From positions 1-50,172 of the forward strand of contig CAJUPI010000016.1 of the NCBI GenBank assembly GCA_910588125.1: a stretch of DNA of 50,172 nucleotides. Reading direction: 5' to 3'. Position 1 is the first letter of the stretch; each line of letters opens with the position of its first letter. This document shows, piece by piece, positions 1 to 8,531 of this stretch. The DNA comes from an uncultured Lachnospiraceae bacterium. Its GTDB lineage: Bacteria > Bacillota > Clostridia > Lachnospirales > Lachnospiraceae. The translations under genes and the position numbers were made by a program. The notes under the pieces were generated by a model. The model was not told where the DNA came from. It did not search any database and saw nothing but the letters and a program-made list of their open reading frames with translations.

Positions 1-61
1 CAGCCGGACACTGGATAAGAAAAATGACGGGTGACTTATTTTGCAACACCCTCTTTTTGTT
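1..61 (-). terminator. weak terminator-like hairpin downstream of ackA
   Basis: Directly after the ackA stop codon, the minus strand reads GGGTG, a 13-nt loop, then CACCC, followed by GTCATTTTTC. This is a short stem with a modest T-run, so only a weak terminator candidate. The motif AAAAGAGGGTGTTGC found here also occurs, as its complement, at 15684-15700 beside a palindromic repeat, so this may instead be the edge of a repeat element. Confidence 0.3.
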
Positions 62-1258
62 CTATTCCGTCAGCCTCTTCGTCTCTCTGGCAATAGCCAG
101 CTCCTCATTCGTCGGAAGCAACATCACCTTCACCTTGGAATCCGCTGCAGAAATCACTGCGTTCTTGCCTCTCACATCATTGGCCTCATCGTCGATCTTC
201 ACACCCAGATAACCCAGATAGCTGCAGATCGACTTTCTGGCATTTTTATCATTCTCGCCCACACCGGCGGTAAAAGCGATGGCATCCACACCGTTCATGG
301 CAGCCGTATATGCGCCGATATATTTCGCCACCCGGTAGATAAACGCATCCAGAGCAACCTCAGCCAGATGGTTACCCTCCTCCTTGGCAGCGCCGATATC
401 GCGGAAATCACTGGAAATACCGCCGCTCATGCCAAGAACTCCGGATTTCTTATTTAGGATATTCAGCACGTCGTTGACGTCACGATTCTCCTTGTTACAG
501 ATATACTGTACCACTGCCGGATCGATATCGCCGCTTCTGGTTCCCATGATCAGACCTTCCAGCGGAGTCAGGCCCATGCTGGTATCCACGCACTTACCGC
601 CGATGGACGCCGAAATGCTGGCGCCATTTCCCAGATGGCAGACAATAACTTTGGCATTCTCCGGATCCAGGCCGCCAAACTTGATCGCCTCACCGGAAAC
701 GAACATATGGCTTGTCCCATGGAAGCCATATCGGCGGACGCCATATTTCTCATAGTATTCGTGGGGAATGGCATACAAGTACGCCTTCTCCGGCATAGCC
801 ATGCCAAAACCGGTATCCCATACAGCTACATTGGCTTTTCCGGGCATAGCAGCCTCGCATGCCTCAATACCCATCAGATTGGCCGGGTTATGCAGCGGTC
901 CCAAATCAAAGCACTCGCGAATCACTCTCTTTACATCTTCATCTACCACGATGGACTCACTGTAGGTGGTGCCGCCATGGAGAACCCGGTGTCCGATTGC
1001 GGAGATTTCATCCACGCTGGCAATCACGCCGTGCTCCTTGTCCTGCAGCGCATCCATAACCATCTGGATGGCCACTTTGTGATCTGGCATGGGACTTTCC
1101 AAAACATATTTATCCTTATCCGCCGGCTGATGGGTCAGCTTGGAGCCCTCGATGCCGATTCGCTCACAGAGGCCTTTAGCAATTACGCTCTCATTATCCA
1201 TATCAATCAGCTGATATTTTAAAGAGGAGCTTCCACAGTTTACAACCAAAATTTTCAT
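62..1258 (-). CDS. ackA: acetate kinase
   Basis: Acetate kinase (398 aa, the usual length) makes ATP and acetate from acetyl phosphate, the last step of the acetate branch of fermentation in the cytosol. The N-terminal MKILVVNCGSSSLKYQL phosphate-binding segment, the GFHGTSH motif, the HLGNGASI motif and the C-terminal GVGEN segment are all present. I chose the ATG at 1258 because GGAGAA lies just upstream and the protein then starts exactly as the family does; an in-frame extension of eight residues is not needed. It lies 31 bp downstream of pduL on the same strand, so the two enzymes probably form one operon that converts acyl-CoA to acyl-phosphate and then to acid plus ATP. Confidence 0.97.
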   Translation of the reverse strand: MKILVVNCGSSSLKYQLIDMDNESVIAKGLCERIGIEGSKLTHQPADKDKYVLESPMPDHKVAIQMVMDALQDKEHGVIASVDEISAIGHRVLHGGTTYSESIVVDEDVKRVIRECFDLGPLHNPANLMGIEACEAAMPGKANVAVWDTGFGMAMPEKAYLYAIPHEYYEKYGVRRYGFHGTSHMFVSGEAIKFGGLDPENAKVIVCHLGNGASISASIGGKCVDTSMGLTPLEGLIMGTRSGDIDPAVVQYICNKENRDVNDVLNILNKKSGVLGMSGGISSDFRDIGAAKEEGNHLAEVALDAFIYRVAKYIGAYTAAMNGVDAIAFTAGVGENDKNARKSICSYLGYLGVKIDDEANDVRGKNAVISAADSKVKVMLLPTNEELAIARETKRLTE

Positions 1259-1289
1259 AGTTTTTCGTTCTCCTTTACTCACCTGTTCC

Positions 1290-1859
1290 TTATTTTACAA
1301 TCTCGCCTTCGGCATCTCTCGGACAGGCGGCCGCATTGGACTCGTCCGTGTCAATATGCATGGCAAGGGCATAGGAATCGCTGACACGAACAACAACATC
1401 ACCGAACACCAGGCTTCTGCCATCGCTGTCAATCTTTACGGAAACGATATCGCCGTTCTCGACGCCTAAAGCTTTGGCATCGGCTACGGTTGCATGAATA
1501 TGGCGCTTGGCGACAATCACGCCCTGGCTGATCTCAATCTCTCCCTTTGGTCCAACTACCTTGCAGGCGCCGCTGCCACTCAAATCACCGGATTCCCGAA
1601 CCGGGGCGGCAATCCCGATAGAACGGGCATCTGTCATAGAAAGCTCGACCTGCGTCTCCTTTCTGACCGGCCCTAACACAGACACACCCTTCAGTTCTTT
1701 TTTCGGTCCCACGATAGTTACCCTCTCTTCACAGGCATACTGGCCAGGCTGAGACAAATCTTTCTTCTTTGTCAGCTCATATCCCTCTCCAAACAGAGTA
1801 ATCAAATCCTCCGGGCTCAGGTGTACGTGACGCGCTGATGTTTCTACCATGAATTTCAT
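1290..1859 (-). CDS. pduL: PduL-type phosphate acyltransferase (phosphotransacylase)
   Basis: This 189-aa protein is a PduL-family phosphotransacylase, which exchanges CoA for phosphate on acetyl- or propionyl-CoA and is unrelated to classical Pta. Visible family features are the metal-binding histidine motifs SARHVHLS near residue 8-15 and AKRHIHAT near residue 118-125, and a C-terminal HID. No N-terminal microcompartment-targeting extension is seen, and no shell protein genes are nearby, so it is probably the housekeeping phosphotransacetylase paired with ackA. AGGAGAGG precedes the ATG. A promoter (TTGAAA, 17-bp spacer, TAAAAT) lies at 1923-1951. Confidence 0.93.
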   Translation of the reverse strand: MKFMVETSARHVHLSPEDLITLFGEGYELTKKKDLSQPGQYACEERVTIVGPKKELKGVSVLGPVRKETQVELSMTDARSIGIAAPVRESGDLSGSGACKVVGPKGEIEISQGVIVAKRHIHATVADAKALGVENGDIVSVKIDSDGRSLVFGDVVVRVSDSYALAMHIDTDESNAAACPRDAEGEIVK

Positions 1860-1922
1860 GTTTTTTCCTCTCCTATCTTTGTTTTTTGTGAATCGAGACC
1901 CATAAAAAACGATTCTATCCTT

Positions 1923-1951
1923 ATTTTATTGGTTTTAGGTAAATTTTTCAA
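1923..1951 (-). promoter_or_regulatory. sigma-A type promoter for pduL-ackA
   Basis: On the minus strand TTGAAA (1946-1951) and TAAAAT (1923-1928) are separated by exactly 17 bp. The start site would fall about 60 bases before the pduL start codon. The call rests on sequence match only. Confidence 0.6.
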
Positions 1952-2079
1952 GCCTTTCCCGGATACAAATTTGCACTTTTTAATAAACAATGACAGCCAT
2001 TCTCTCTGTTTATACTGTAAAAGTCCAGCGCCATAGACGATTCAAAATCAGGGATACCCAATGCGCCCTCGGGACATTC

Positions 2080-2112
2080 ATTGGGGTGCGTTTGCTGCCG
2101 GGCGCATGAAGG
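2080..2112 (+). repeat. short dispersed repeat Y, copy 1
   Basis: A segment containing GCTGCCGGGCGCATGAAGG (2094-2112) is found again, 19 of 19 identical, at 33881-33899 on the other strand, and the similarity extends to about 33 bp (ATTGG...AAGG). In both places the palindromic repeat X follows on the same side. The 1860-2248 intergenic region thus holds the pduL promoter, repeat Y, a candidate tmcAL promoter and a piece of repeat X. Confidence 0.7.
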
Positions 2113-2140
2113 CTACTGTCATAATCAATCATTTGAGGGC

Positions 2141-2169
2141 TTTACGGCAAAGACAGATATCTTTATAAT
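2141..2169 (+). promoter_or_regulatory. candidate promoter for tmcAL
   Basis: A perfect -10 box TATAAT sits at 2164-2169. The -35 region 17 bp upstream (TTACGG, 2141-2146) matches consensus poorly. It lies between repeat Y and the partial repeat X, so the transcript would carry the X fragment in its leader. Confidence 0.4.
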
Positions 2170-2191
2170 AAGGGCATGGGAAAAGAACAGT

Positions 2192-2238
2192 GTCATTAAG
2201 TTTAGCTCTAAGAATACTCAGCCAGGGAAAAAGAAAGG
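2192..2238 (+). repeat. palindromic repeat X, left-end fragment (copy C)
   Basis: GTCATTAAGTTTAGCTCTAA and the following CTCAGCCAGGGAAAAAG match the left end of the full repeat at 33541 almost base for base (one change, A for G). Only the first ~43 bases are present; the rest of the palindrome is missing. It ends about 10 bp before the tmcAL start codon, and its AAAGGA tail supplies the tmcAL ribosome site. Confidence 0.75.
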
Positions 2239-2248
2239 ATTTTTTATC

Positions 2249-3538
2249 ATGAAAACAGTGGGAATCATAGCAGAATACAACCCCTTTCATCATGGACATC
2301 TCTACCAGATCCGACAGCTGAAATCCCGGACCGGAGCCGATTTTGTGGTAGCTGCCATGAGCGGGGATTTCGTCCAGCGGGGAAAACCAGCTATCTATGA
2401 TAAATATACCCGAACCCGGATGGCTTTAAACTCCGGTGTGGATCTAGTACTAGAGCTGCCGGTTTGTTTTGCCACCGGCAGTGCTGAAGACTTTGCCGCC
2501 TGCGGAGTGGCTTTGCTTGAGCGGCTGGGAGTGGTGGATGTGCTGGGCTTTGGCAGTGAATCCGGTGACTGCCAAAAACTTTTCCAGGTGGCTTCTGTAC
2601 TGGCGGAGGAACCCAATGAATATGTACTTAAGCTGCAAAATCTTTTAAAACAAGGAGTTTCGTTTCCCGCTGCCAGGGCTGCAGCCATCGAACACTGTTG
2701 CGGCGACTCCTTAAAATCTTTGCTTCTTACCCCCAACAATATTTTGGCAATCGAATATTTAAAAGCGCTCATCCGGCGGGACAGCCCGATAAAACCCGTG
2801 ACCGTCCGGCGGATCGGTCAGGGTTACCATGATATCGCCGCCGCAAAACAGGAAATTTTTGCCTCCGCTTCTGCTATCCGTAAGGCCATCCGGGAAAATA
2901 ATTATGCCATGGTACGCCGCCAGCTTCCCCAAGAGGTATTGGCGGTTTTGCAAAATATGCCTGATGAATGCCCGTTTCCGGAATACATCGATGAAAAAAC
3001 TCTTTCTGGTTCACCGATGCCTGTTTTCTCAGATGATTTCAGTGAGTTGCTAAATAGCCGTCTCCTTAATCTGGCACATCAAAAGCAGGAAAATCCCTTT
3101 GGCGTTTATGCCGATATGGCTCCGGAACTTGCCCGGCGTCTGCAAAAAAACCTTCTGAATTTTGACAGCTTTTCAGGCCGGGTGATGCAGTTAAAAACAC
3201 GAAGCTATACTTACACTCGTATCAGCCGGGCCTTGCTGCACCTTTTGTTGGGAATCACGGCGGAACAGACACTTTTTTATCGGAAACAGGATTATGTATG
3301 TTATGCCCGAATCCTGGGCTTCCGCCGCCAATCTCGTCTGTTGCTTAGCCAAATCAGCAAGAATTCTTCTCTGCCACTCATCACAAAAACTGCCGATGCC
3401 CATAAAAATCTGGACGCCGGCAGCCTGGCCATGCTGCAAATGGATTTTTACGCTTCTCATCTGTATCAATCCCTGGTTTTTTCCAGAAGCGGAAGAAAAA
3501 TGAATAACGAATATACCCAATCGGTAATTATTCTTTAA
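2249..3538 (+). CDS. tmcAL: tRNA(Met) cytidine acetate ligase (TmcAL)
   Basis: TmcAL (429 aa) uses ATP and acetate to make N4-acetylcytidine at the wobble base of elongator tRNA-Met. The N-terminus MKTVGIIAEYNPFHHGHLYQ is the nucleotidyltransferase HxGH signature, followed by SGDFVQRG and GSESGD segments typical of the family (formerly DUF795/YlbM). The ATG at 2249 is chosen because the family begins here and AAAGGA precedes it; the upstream in-frame extension to 2081 is translated repeat sequence. It is the only plus-strand gene in the first 12 kb. Its last bases overlap the stop codon of the convergent methyltransferase gene by 4 bp, so the two genes share their ends. Confidence 0.92.
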   Translation: MKTVGIIAEYNPFHHGHLYQIRQLKSRTGADFVVAAMSGDFVQRGKPAIYDKYTRTRMALNSGVDLVLELPVCFATGSAEDFAACGVALLERLGVVDVLGFGSESGDCQKLFQVASVLAEEPNEYVLKLQNLLKQGVSFPAARAAAIEHCCGDSLKSLLLTPNNILAIEYLKALIRRDSPIKPVTVRRIGQGYHDIAAAKQEIFASASAIRKAIRENNYAMVRRQLPQEVLAVLQNMPDECPFPEYIDEKTLSGSPMPVFSDDFSELLNSRLLNLAHQKQENPFGVYADMAPELARRLQKNLLNFDSFSGRVMQLKTRSYTYTRISRALLHLLLGITAEQTLFYRKQDYVCYARILGFRRQSRLLLSQISKNSSLPLITKTADAHKNLDAGSLAMLQMDFYASHLYQSLVFSRSGRKMNNEYTQSVIIL

Positions 3539-4731
3539 ACGGTTTTATTGCTTTTTAAAAGCTGCGCTAATGTTGGCTGGATTTTTAGAAACTCCAAAAG
3601 CTGCTGGATTTCTTTTTGATTGTCTTTCGGTTTTCCCTCCTTCACCGCCCGGATCAGCAGATTTTTCGGCGTATGCTCCATATCAATAAATTCCAGAATC
3701 TGCGTTCGGTAGCCCTCTCCCTCCAAAAGTTCCGCCCGCAGCGCATCTGTATAAAGAGCCGCTATCCGCTCCCGAATCACACCATACCGAAGTACCGGCT
3801 CAAACAGCTCATTCTTTATCTGCCGGTTCAGCTCATGCTGGCAGCACGGCACAGACAAAATCACCTTCGCTCCCCAGCGCACAGCCTTGGCCAGTGCATA
3901 GTCGGTGGCCGTATCGCAGGCGTGAAGAGTCACTACCATATCGACCGGATCCACTCCCTCATAACCGGCAATATCCCCAGGAAGGAAAGAGAGCTTTTCA
4001 TAGCCATATTGATCGGCCAGCCGGTTGCAACGCTCTATGACATCCTTTTTCAAATCCAGGCCAATGATCCGGATCGGATAATGCTTCATGCAGTGAAGAT
4101 AATAGTACATGGCAAAGGTCAGATAGGACTTCCCACAGCCGAAATCGAGAATTACATTCTCTTTTTTCTTGTCCAGCCTGGGCAAAATATCCTCAATAAA
4201 TTCCAAAAAACGATTGACCTGGCGAAATTTGTCATACCGGCTGCGAACCACTTTTCCTTCTGCTGTCATTACTCCCAGATCCACCAGAAAGGGAACCGGT
4301 CTTCCTTCCTGCAATATATAGTTCTTCTGCCGGTTGTGAAGAAAAATTGCAGAATCAGCAGCCGGTGATTCCGTTTTCCGGCCATTTTCCCTGCCTGGCT
4401 GAATTTTTCTTTGAATCTTTACAGTCATCGTACCCTTTTTTCCAACCAATACCGTACCGCTGCCCAGCCCGGAAAAAATCTCCGCCTGACGGAACTGATT
4501 TTTTAAAAGCTCTTTGGCATATTCCTTCAGCTCCTCTTGCGAAAGATTCTCGTGAAAAACCTGATTCCCCTTCCTCCCCTCTGCCTGGAATAAAAGCTGT
4601 CCCCGAATCATAACCGGACGGACTTTGGTTTTTAAGAACCCGTCCTTATTTACCGGATTGCTGAAAACCATCTGCCGGAGGGATTCATTGATAAAAAGAT
4701 TTAGCATGGATTCCAGAGTCTCTTTGCCCAT
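3535..4731 (-). CDS. class I SAM-dependent methyltransferase (Methyltransf_32-like)
   Basis: A 398-aa protein with a Rossmann-type SAM-binding site in its middle (VILDFGCGKSYLTFAMYYYL, then IGLDLKKDV) and a downstream TLHACDTATDYAL and SVPCCQHE segment. This combination is typical of the cytosolic methyltransferase family related to the GSTCD/Methyltransf_32 group. The N-terminal ~150 residues form a separate, lysine-rich region that could bind RNA. The substrate is not known. GGAAAGGAC precedes the ATG. It lies 45 bp after the DUF711 gene and is probably the last gene of the long minus-strand operon. Confidence 0.8.
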   Translation of the reverse strand: MGKETLESMLNLFINESLRQMVFSNPVNKDGFLKTKVRPVMIRGQLLFQAEGRKGNQVFHENLSQEELKEYAKELLKNQFRQAEIFSGLGSGTVLVGKKGTMTVKIQRKIQPGRENGRKTESPAADSAIFLHNRQKNYILQEGRPVPFLVDLGVMTAEGKVVRSRYDKFRQVNRFLEFIEDILPRLDKKKENVILDFGCGKSYLTFAMYYYLHCMKHYPIRIIGLDLKKDVIERCNRLADQYGYEKLSFLPGDIAGYEGVDPVDMVVTLHACDTATDYALAKAVRWGAKVILSVPCCQHELNRQIKNELFEPVLRYGVIRERIAALYTDALRAELLEGEGYRTQILEFIDMEHTPKNLLIRAVKEGKPKDNQKEIQQLLEFLKIQPTLAQLLKSNKTV

Positions 4732-4776
4732 GATTTGTCCTTTCCGATATAGTTGATGGCTTCTGGAAGTATATCC

Positions 4777-6141
4777 TCAGTTTTTGAAGCTGTGAATGGG
4801 CGCGGGAATCCTTCCTTTGCGGTTCACAAATTTCTCACAAGAATACGGATTCACCGGCATAACCGGTGCATAACCCAAAAGTCCTCCAAATTCCACAGTG
4901 TCTCCTACTGTCTTGCCAATCACCGGGATCACGCGGACAGCTGTCGTTTTTTGGTTAATCATCCCGATGGCCGCCTCATCGGCAATTATGCCGGCAATCG
5001 TTGATGAGGCGGTGTCTCCCGGAATAGCTATCATATCAAGGCCCACCGAGCAGACACAAGTCATGGCCTCCAGCTTTTCCAATGTCAGTGCTCCCTTTGT
5101 TACGGCGTCGATCATCCCCTGATCTTCACTGACCGGAATAAAGGCCCCACTCAGGCCCCCCACATAGGAAGAGGCCATGACACCGCCCTTTTTCACCTGA
5201 TCGTTGAGCATCGCCAGCGCAGCTGTGGTTCCCGGAGCGCCCACGCATTCCAGGCCGATTTCCTCCAGGATTTCTGCCACGCTGTCACCGACCGCCGGCG
5301 TGGGCGCTAAGGACAAATCGATAATGCCAAAAGGAACCCTCAGCCGTCTGGATGCCTCCTGGGCAACCAGTTGGCCTACCCGTGTTATCTTAAAGGCCGT
5401 TTTTTTGATCGTCTCACAAAGTACTTCAAAGTTTTCTCCCCGGGCTTTTTCCAATGCCACCTTCACCACGCCTGGCCCACTGACTCCCACATTAATGATC
5501 GCGTCAGCCTCTGTCACACCATGAAAGGCTCCTGCCATAAAGGGATTATCATCCGGCGCATTGCAAAATACCACCAGCTTGGCGCAACCCAGGGAATCCT
5601 GCTCTTTTGTGGCCTTTGCGGTTTCCAGAACCATCTCTCCCATCAGCCTTACTGCGTCCATATTCAGCCCTGTCTTCGTGGAACCCACATTGACCGAGCT
5701 GCACACACGCTCGGTACACGCCAGCGCCTGAGGAATAGACCGGATCAGATTTTCATCTGCCATTGTCATTCCCTTCGATACCAGTGCAGAATAACCGCCA
5801 ATAAAGTTTACTCCTACGGCATGAGCCGCCCGATCTAAAGTCTTAGCAAGCGTCACAAAGTCCTCCGGGCTTTTACAGGCACAGCCTCCCACCAGTGCAA
5901 TGGGGGTTACAGAAATCCGTTTATTGACTATCGGCACGCCAAAATCACGTGCGATCGCTTCCCCGGTTGCAACCAAATTCTGGGCATACCGGGTGATTTT
6001 TTCATATATTTTTTTATTGACAGTATCCAGATCATTGTCACAACAATCTAGCAGGCTGATCCCCATTGTAATGGTGCGTACGTCCAGCCGTTCATGTTCG
6101 ATCATGTTATTGGTTTCAATCACTTCAAACAGGTTTAGCAT
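4777..6141 (-). CDS. PFL/DUF711 family protein (UPF0210)
   Basis: A 454-aa member of the UPF0210/DUF711 family, distantly related in fold to pyruvate formate-lyase but without known activity. Features include GVPIVNKRISVTP and ALVGGC near residue 65-90 and a Gly-rich GGLLGYAPVMPVN C-terminus. The start at the ATG at 6141 fits the family N-terminus (MLNLFEVIETNNMIE); a GTG four codons upstream is possible. It follows the ACT-domain gene by 48 bp. This ACT plus DUF711 pair is a conserved two-gene unit in Firmicutes, implying that the small ACT protein senses a ligand for, or partners with, this protein. Confidence 0.88.
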   Translation of the reverse strand: MLNLFEVIETNNMIEHERLDVRTITMGISLLDCCDNDLDTVNKKIYEKITRYAQNLVATGEAIARDFGVPIVNKRISVTPIALVGGCACKSPEDFVTLAKTLDRAAHAVGVNFIGGYSALVSKGMTMADENLIRSIPQALACTERVCSSVNVGSTKTGLNMDAVRLMGEMVLETAKATKEQDSLGCAKLVVFCNAPDDNPFMAGAFHGVTEADAIINVGVSGPGVVKVALEKARGENFEVLCETIKKTAFKITRVGQLVAQEASRRLRVPFGIIDLSLAPTPAVGDSVAEILEEIGLECVGAPGTTAALAMLNDQVKKGGVMASSYVGGLSGAFIPVSEDQGMIDAVTKGALTLEKLEAMTCVCSVGLDMIAIPGDTASSTIAGIIADEAAIGMINQKTTAVRVIPVIGKTVGDTVEFGGLLGYAPVMPVNPYSCEKFVNRKGRIPAPIHSFKN

Positions 6142-6189
6142 TCCATTTCCCACCCTTTTTGTTCATTATCATTTAATCCCTTTGCGTTC

Positions 6190-6462
6190 TTAAATCCGAT
6201 GCATTTTCGTGAATATTTCCTCGCGCTGGCAGTGAATCTTCACGCCGATCTCTTCGCCCAGCTGCTCCAATCTGGTGTAGATTTCCTCAAAAGATACCGT
6301 CGCCTGGTTGATATCAGCAATCATCATCATATTAAAATATTCCTGTACAATTGTCTGGGAAATATCCAGTACATTGACATTTTTTTCAGACAGATACGTA
6401 CATACTCTCGCAATGATTCCCACCGTATCCTTCCCCACTACTGTAATAATCACTTTGTTCAT
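6190..6462 (-). CDS. ACT domain protein (UPF0237 family)
   Basis: A 90-aa single ACT domain: MNKVIITVVGKDTVGIIARV followed by VLDISQTIVQEYFNMMMIAD. ACT domains bind amino acids or other small ligands, usually as dimers, and stand-alone versions of this family always sit next to DUF711 genes, as here. Two ATGs are possible: 6471 lies too close to the AGAGGA site, so I prefer 6462, ten bases from it, which also fits the family N-terminus. Confidence 0.9.
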   Translation of the reverse strand: MNKVIITVVGKDTVGIIARVCTYLSEKNVNVLDISQTIVQEYFNMMMIADINQATVSFEEIYTRLEQLGEEIGVKIHCQREEIFTKMHRI

Positions 6463-6485
6463 TTTTGTCATGTCCTCTCTTTCTT

Positions 6486-7283
6486 TCAGATATACAGAAT
6501 CTGTGACATTTCATCCCGTCTGGCCACTGCAATGGAAAAGTCTGATGCCTGGTACGGAGTATCTCCTTCATCGATCTCCAGTCTCACTGTCTCATAAGCC
6601 AGCGCCTCATAATTATTCTCTTTGCTCAGATGTCCCAGCAATATATGCTTTAAGTGGTCATGAAGCAGATGGTTTAAAAGGCGGCCGGCATTTTCATTGG
6701 ATAAATGTCCGTGATCTCCCAAAATCCGTCGTTTCAGGTAATAGGGATATGGTCCGGCCTGCAGCATATTGACATCGTGATTTGACTCGATCAGCAAAGC
6801 ATCCAGCCCCTGAAGATGATCGATGATATAGGAATCAAAATGCCCCATATCCGTAGCAACCGCCATATTTTTCCTCCCATGTTGAATCCGGTATGCCACA
6901 GGGTTTGCTGCGTCATGATCGATCGAAAAAGGCAGAAGCTTCAATTCTCCCACTGCAAACTCCCGATCCGGCCATACTTCTGTCAAAAGCTCTTTTGGAT
7001 ATTCGCCCAGACATTTTTTACCGGCGATTTCCTCCAATGTTTCTCTCGTTCCATAGATCGGAATCCCATATTTCCTGGCCAGGATGCCAAGCCCCCGTAT
7101 ATGATCGGAATGTTCATGGGTAATCATAATCCCATTTAATTCCATCCCCTTGATACCAATCTCATTGAGTCCCTGTTCGATTCGCTTATTGCTGATTCCG
7201 GCATCTACCAGGATATGTGTGTTTTCCGTTCCTATGTAAGTGCAGTTTCCACTGCTTCCGCTTGCAATACTCACTAATCTCAT
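6486..7283 (-). CDS. walJ: metallo-beta-lactamase fold hydrolase, YycJ/WalJ type
   Basis: A 265-aa MBL-fold protein starting MRLVSIASGSSGNCTYIGT, the hallmark of the YycJ/WalJ group, with the metal-binding THEHSDHIRG motif near residue 55-65 and later SNHDVNML and LGHLS ligand segments. Members are thought to act as DNA exonucleases or in co-ordinating cell division with replication. Here it is not in a walRK operon but between coaE and the ACT gene. AGGA lies 8 bases before the ATG at 7283, and the family starts there, so the 13-residue upstream extension is rejected. Confidence 0.88.
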   Translation of the reverse strand: MRLVSIASGSSGNCTYIGTENTHILVDAGISNKRIEQGLNEIGIKGMELNGIMITHEHSDHIRGLGILARKYGIPIYGTRETLEEIAGKKCLGEYPKELLTEVWPDREFAVGELKLLPFSIDHDAANPVAYRIQHGRKNMAVATDMGHFDSYIIDHLQGLDALLIESNHDVNMLQAGPYPYYLKRRILGDHGHLSNENAGRLLNHLLHDHLKHILLGHLSKENNYEALAYETVRLEIDEGDTPYQASDFSIAVARRDEMSQILYI

Positions 7284-7325
7284 GTCTGTTATCCTGCTCT
7301 TTATGTTGCTTTTACCTGCCACAAA

Positions 7326-7988
7326 TTATATAAAAAAGCCTTGAAATTGAAGTAACCGGGCAATCTGTTCCCGGGCCTCCTGGAGCGTACCATTATTGTC
7401 AATTACTTCATCCGCCAGCGCCAGGAAATCCTCCCGGCCCGGCTGATTGTGAATGATATTTTGACACTTTTCCCAACTATAGCCTCTGTTTTCCATCAAA
7501 CGTACAATGCGTTTTTCCTCTGTAGTATCCACATACCACAACGTATCACACAGTTGCCTGCTCTTTTCATCAAATAAAGCGGCCTCTACGGCAATCAGCA
7601 CGCGTTCATTTCCGCTGGCGGATTGGATAATCGCTGCTACCTTTTCACAAAGCTTCTGCCAGGTCAATGGATGAATGATTGCATTCACCTGCAAAAGAAC
7701 CGAAGGATCCTGGAATATCCATTCCGCAAATGCCTTCCTATCCAAACTGCCATCGGCCAGCAAAATCCCTTTTCCAAAACGCTCTGTCAAAAGCCTGAGC
7801 CCCTCCTGTCCTGGCTTTTCCAGCTCGGCCGCCACTTCATCCGCTAACAAAATGTGGGCCTGGAACTCCTCCTCAAGAATCTTTAAAATCCGGCTTTTGC
7901 CAGCTCCCACCCCACCGGTGATCCCGATTATCCAGGCAGAATTGCCAGTCTCTGGCGGATCCGGATCGTTAATTTTCCAGGGAGCCAT
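7326..7988 (-). CDS. coaE: dephospho-CoA kinase
   Basis: CoaE (220 aa) phosphorylates dephospho-CoA in the last step of CoA synthesis. The P-loop GITGGVGAGKS is at residues 22-32, with the LLADEVA and RLMENRGYSWE segments of the family downstream. About 17 residues precede the usual start, but GAGAGG is properly placed for the ATG at 7988. This start overlaps the end of the SseB-like gene by 20 bp, so translation is probably coupled. A polA-coaE neighbourhood is common in Firmicutes. Confidence 0.93.
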   Translation of the reverse strand: MAPWKINDPDPPETGNSAWIIGITGGVGAGKSRILKILEEEFQAHILLADEVAAELEKPGQEGLRLLTERFGKGILLADGSLDRKAFAEWIFQDPSVLLQVNAIIHPLTWQKLCEKVAAIIQSASGNERVLIAVEAALFDEKSRQLCDTLWYVDTTEEKRIVRLMENRGYSWEKCQNIIHNQPGREDFLALADEVIDNNGTLQEAREQIARLLQFQGFFI

Positions 7989-8427
7989 TCTCTCTCGCCT
8001 CTCTTTGCTTTAACAGGGAAAGCAACAAGCTTTTAGAAATACTGACATTCTCACCGAAGGGATTGATCACAAATCCCTTCAAATCATTCAGATTACGAAT
8101 CAGAATATTCCCAAAATCCTCCATTGTCATAATCAATGCCCGATCATGTGTCTCATCTTCATTCCATTTGGCATACTCATCCATATCGGTAAACGCCAGA
8201 TAATATTTATCTCCTTCCGTATTCTGGATTTCTTCAAACTTAATTCTGACAGAAGGACCTTCTTTTTCTGTCAGTAAAGTCTGCTGCTGGATCGGCGACA
8301 ATAGTTGTGCGTCCATCAAAACTTCTGCCATGTGTCCACGGGTTTTCTCGCTGTCATGATGAAGCATGGCACGCATAGCCTCCACCAATTCCGGATTTCT
8401 GATTCCCTCTGACGGTTGATTTTTCAT
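7969..8427 (-). CDS. SseB-like domain protein
   Basis: A 152-aa soluble protein whose middle (EGDKYYLAFTDMDEYAKWNED, then ALIMTMEDFGNILI and GFVINPFGENVSI) resembles the SseB N-terminal domain, a widespread family of unknown function. There is no signal peptide or membrane segment. AGAGGA stands 7 bases before the ATG at 8427, which is preferred over an upstream in-frame start. The gene overlaps coaE and follows polA by 104 bp, a gap containing a long perfect hairpin. Confidence 0.7.
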   Translation of the reverse strand: MKNQPSEGIRNPELVEAMRAMLHHDSEKTRGHMAEVLMDAQLLSPIQQQTLLTEKEGPSVRIKFEEIQNTEGDKYYLAFTDMDEYAKWNEDETHDRALIMTMEDFGNILIRNLNDLKGFVINPFGENVSISKSLLLSLLKQREARENGSLEN

Positions 8428-8495
8428 AAAAACATCCTCTTCTTTCTTATGCAAACTATTCTTTTTGATCCTGCAACCTTCCCTTTGGCTCGCAT

Positions 8496-8526
8496 TAGTA
8501 CATCGTTGCATTACAACGATGTACTA
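8496..8526. repeat. perfect 13-bp inverted repeat between polA and the SseB-like gene
   Basis: TAGTACATCGTTG, a 5-base loop, then CAACGATGTACTA: 13 of 13 bases pair. It begins 6 bases after the polA stop codon. Neither side carries a T-run, so it is not a standard terminator; it could be an operator for a dimeric regulator, an mRNA end-protecting hairpin, or a processing site. Confidence 0.75.
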
Positions 8527-8531
8527 GTATA

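Noticed and set aside
2081..2248. N-terminal extension of tmcAL to 2081
   Set aside because: The extra 56 residues are translated repeat Y and X sequence and leader; the family starts at the ATG at 2249, which has its own ribosome site.
3616..4368. 250-codon plus-strand reading frame
   Set aside because: Opposite the methyltransferase gene, no ribosome site, no recognisable motif.
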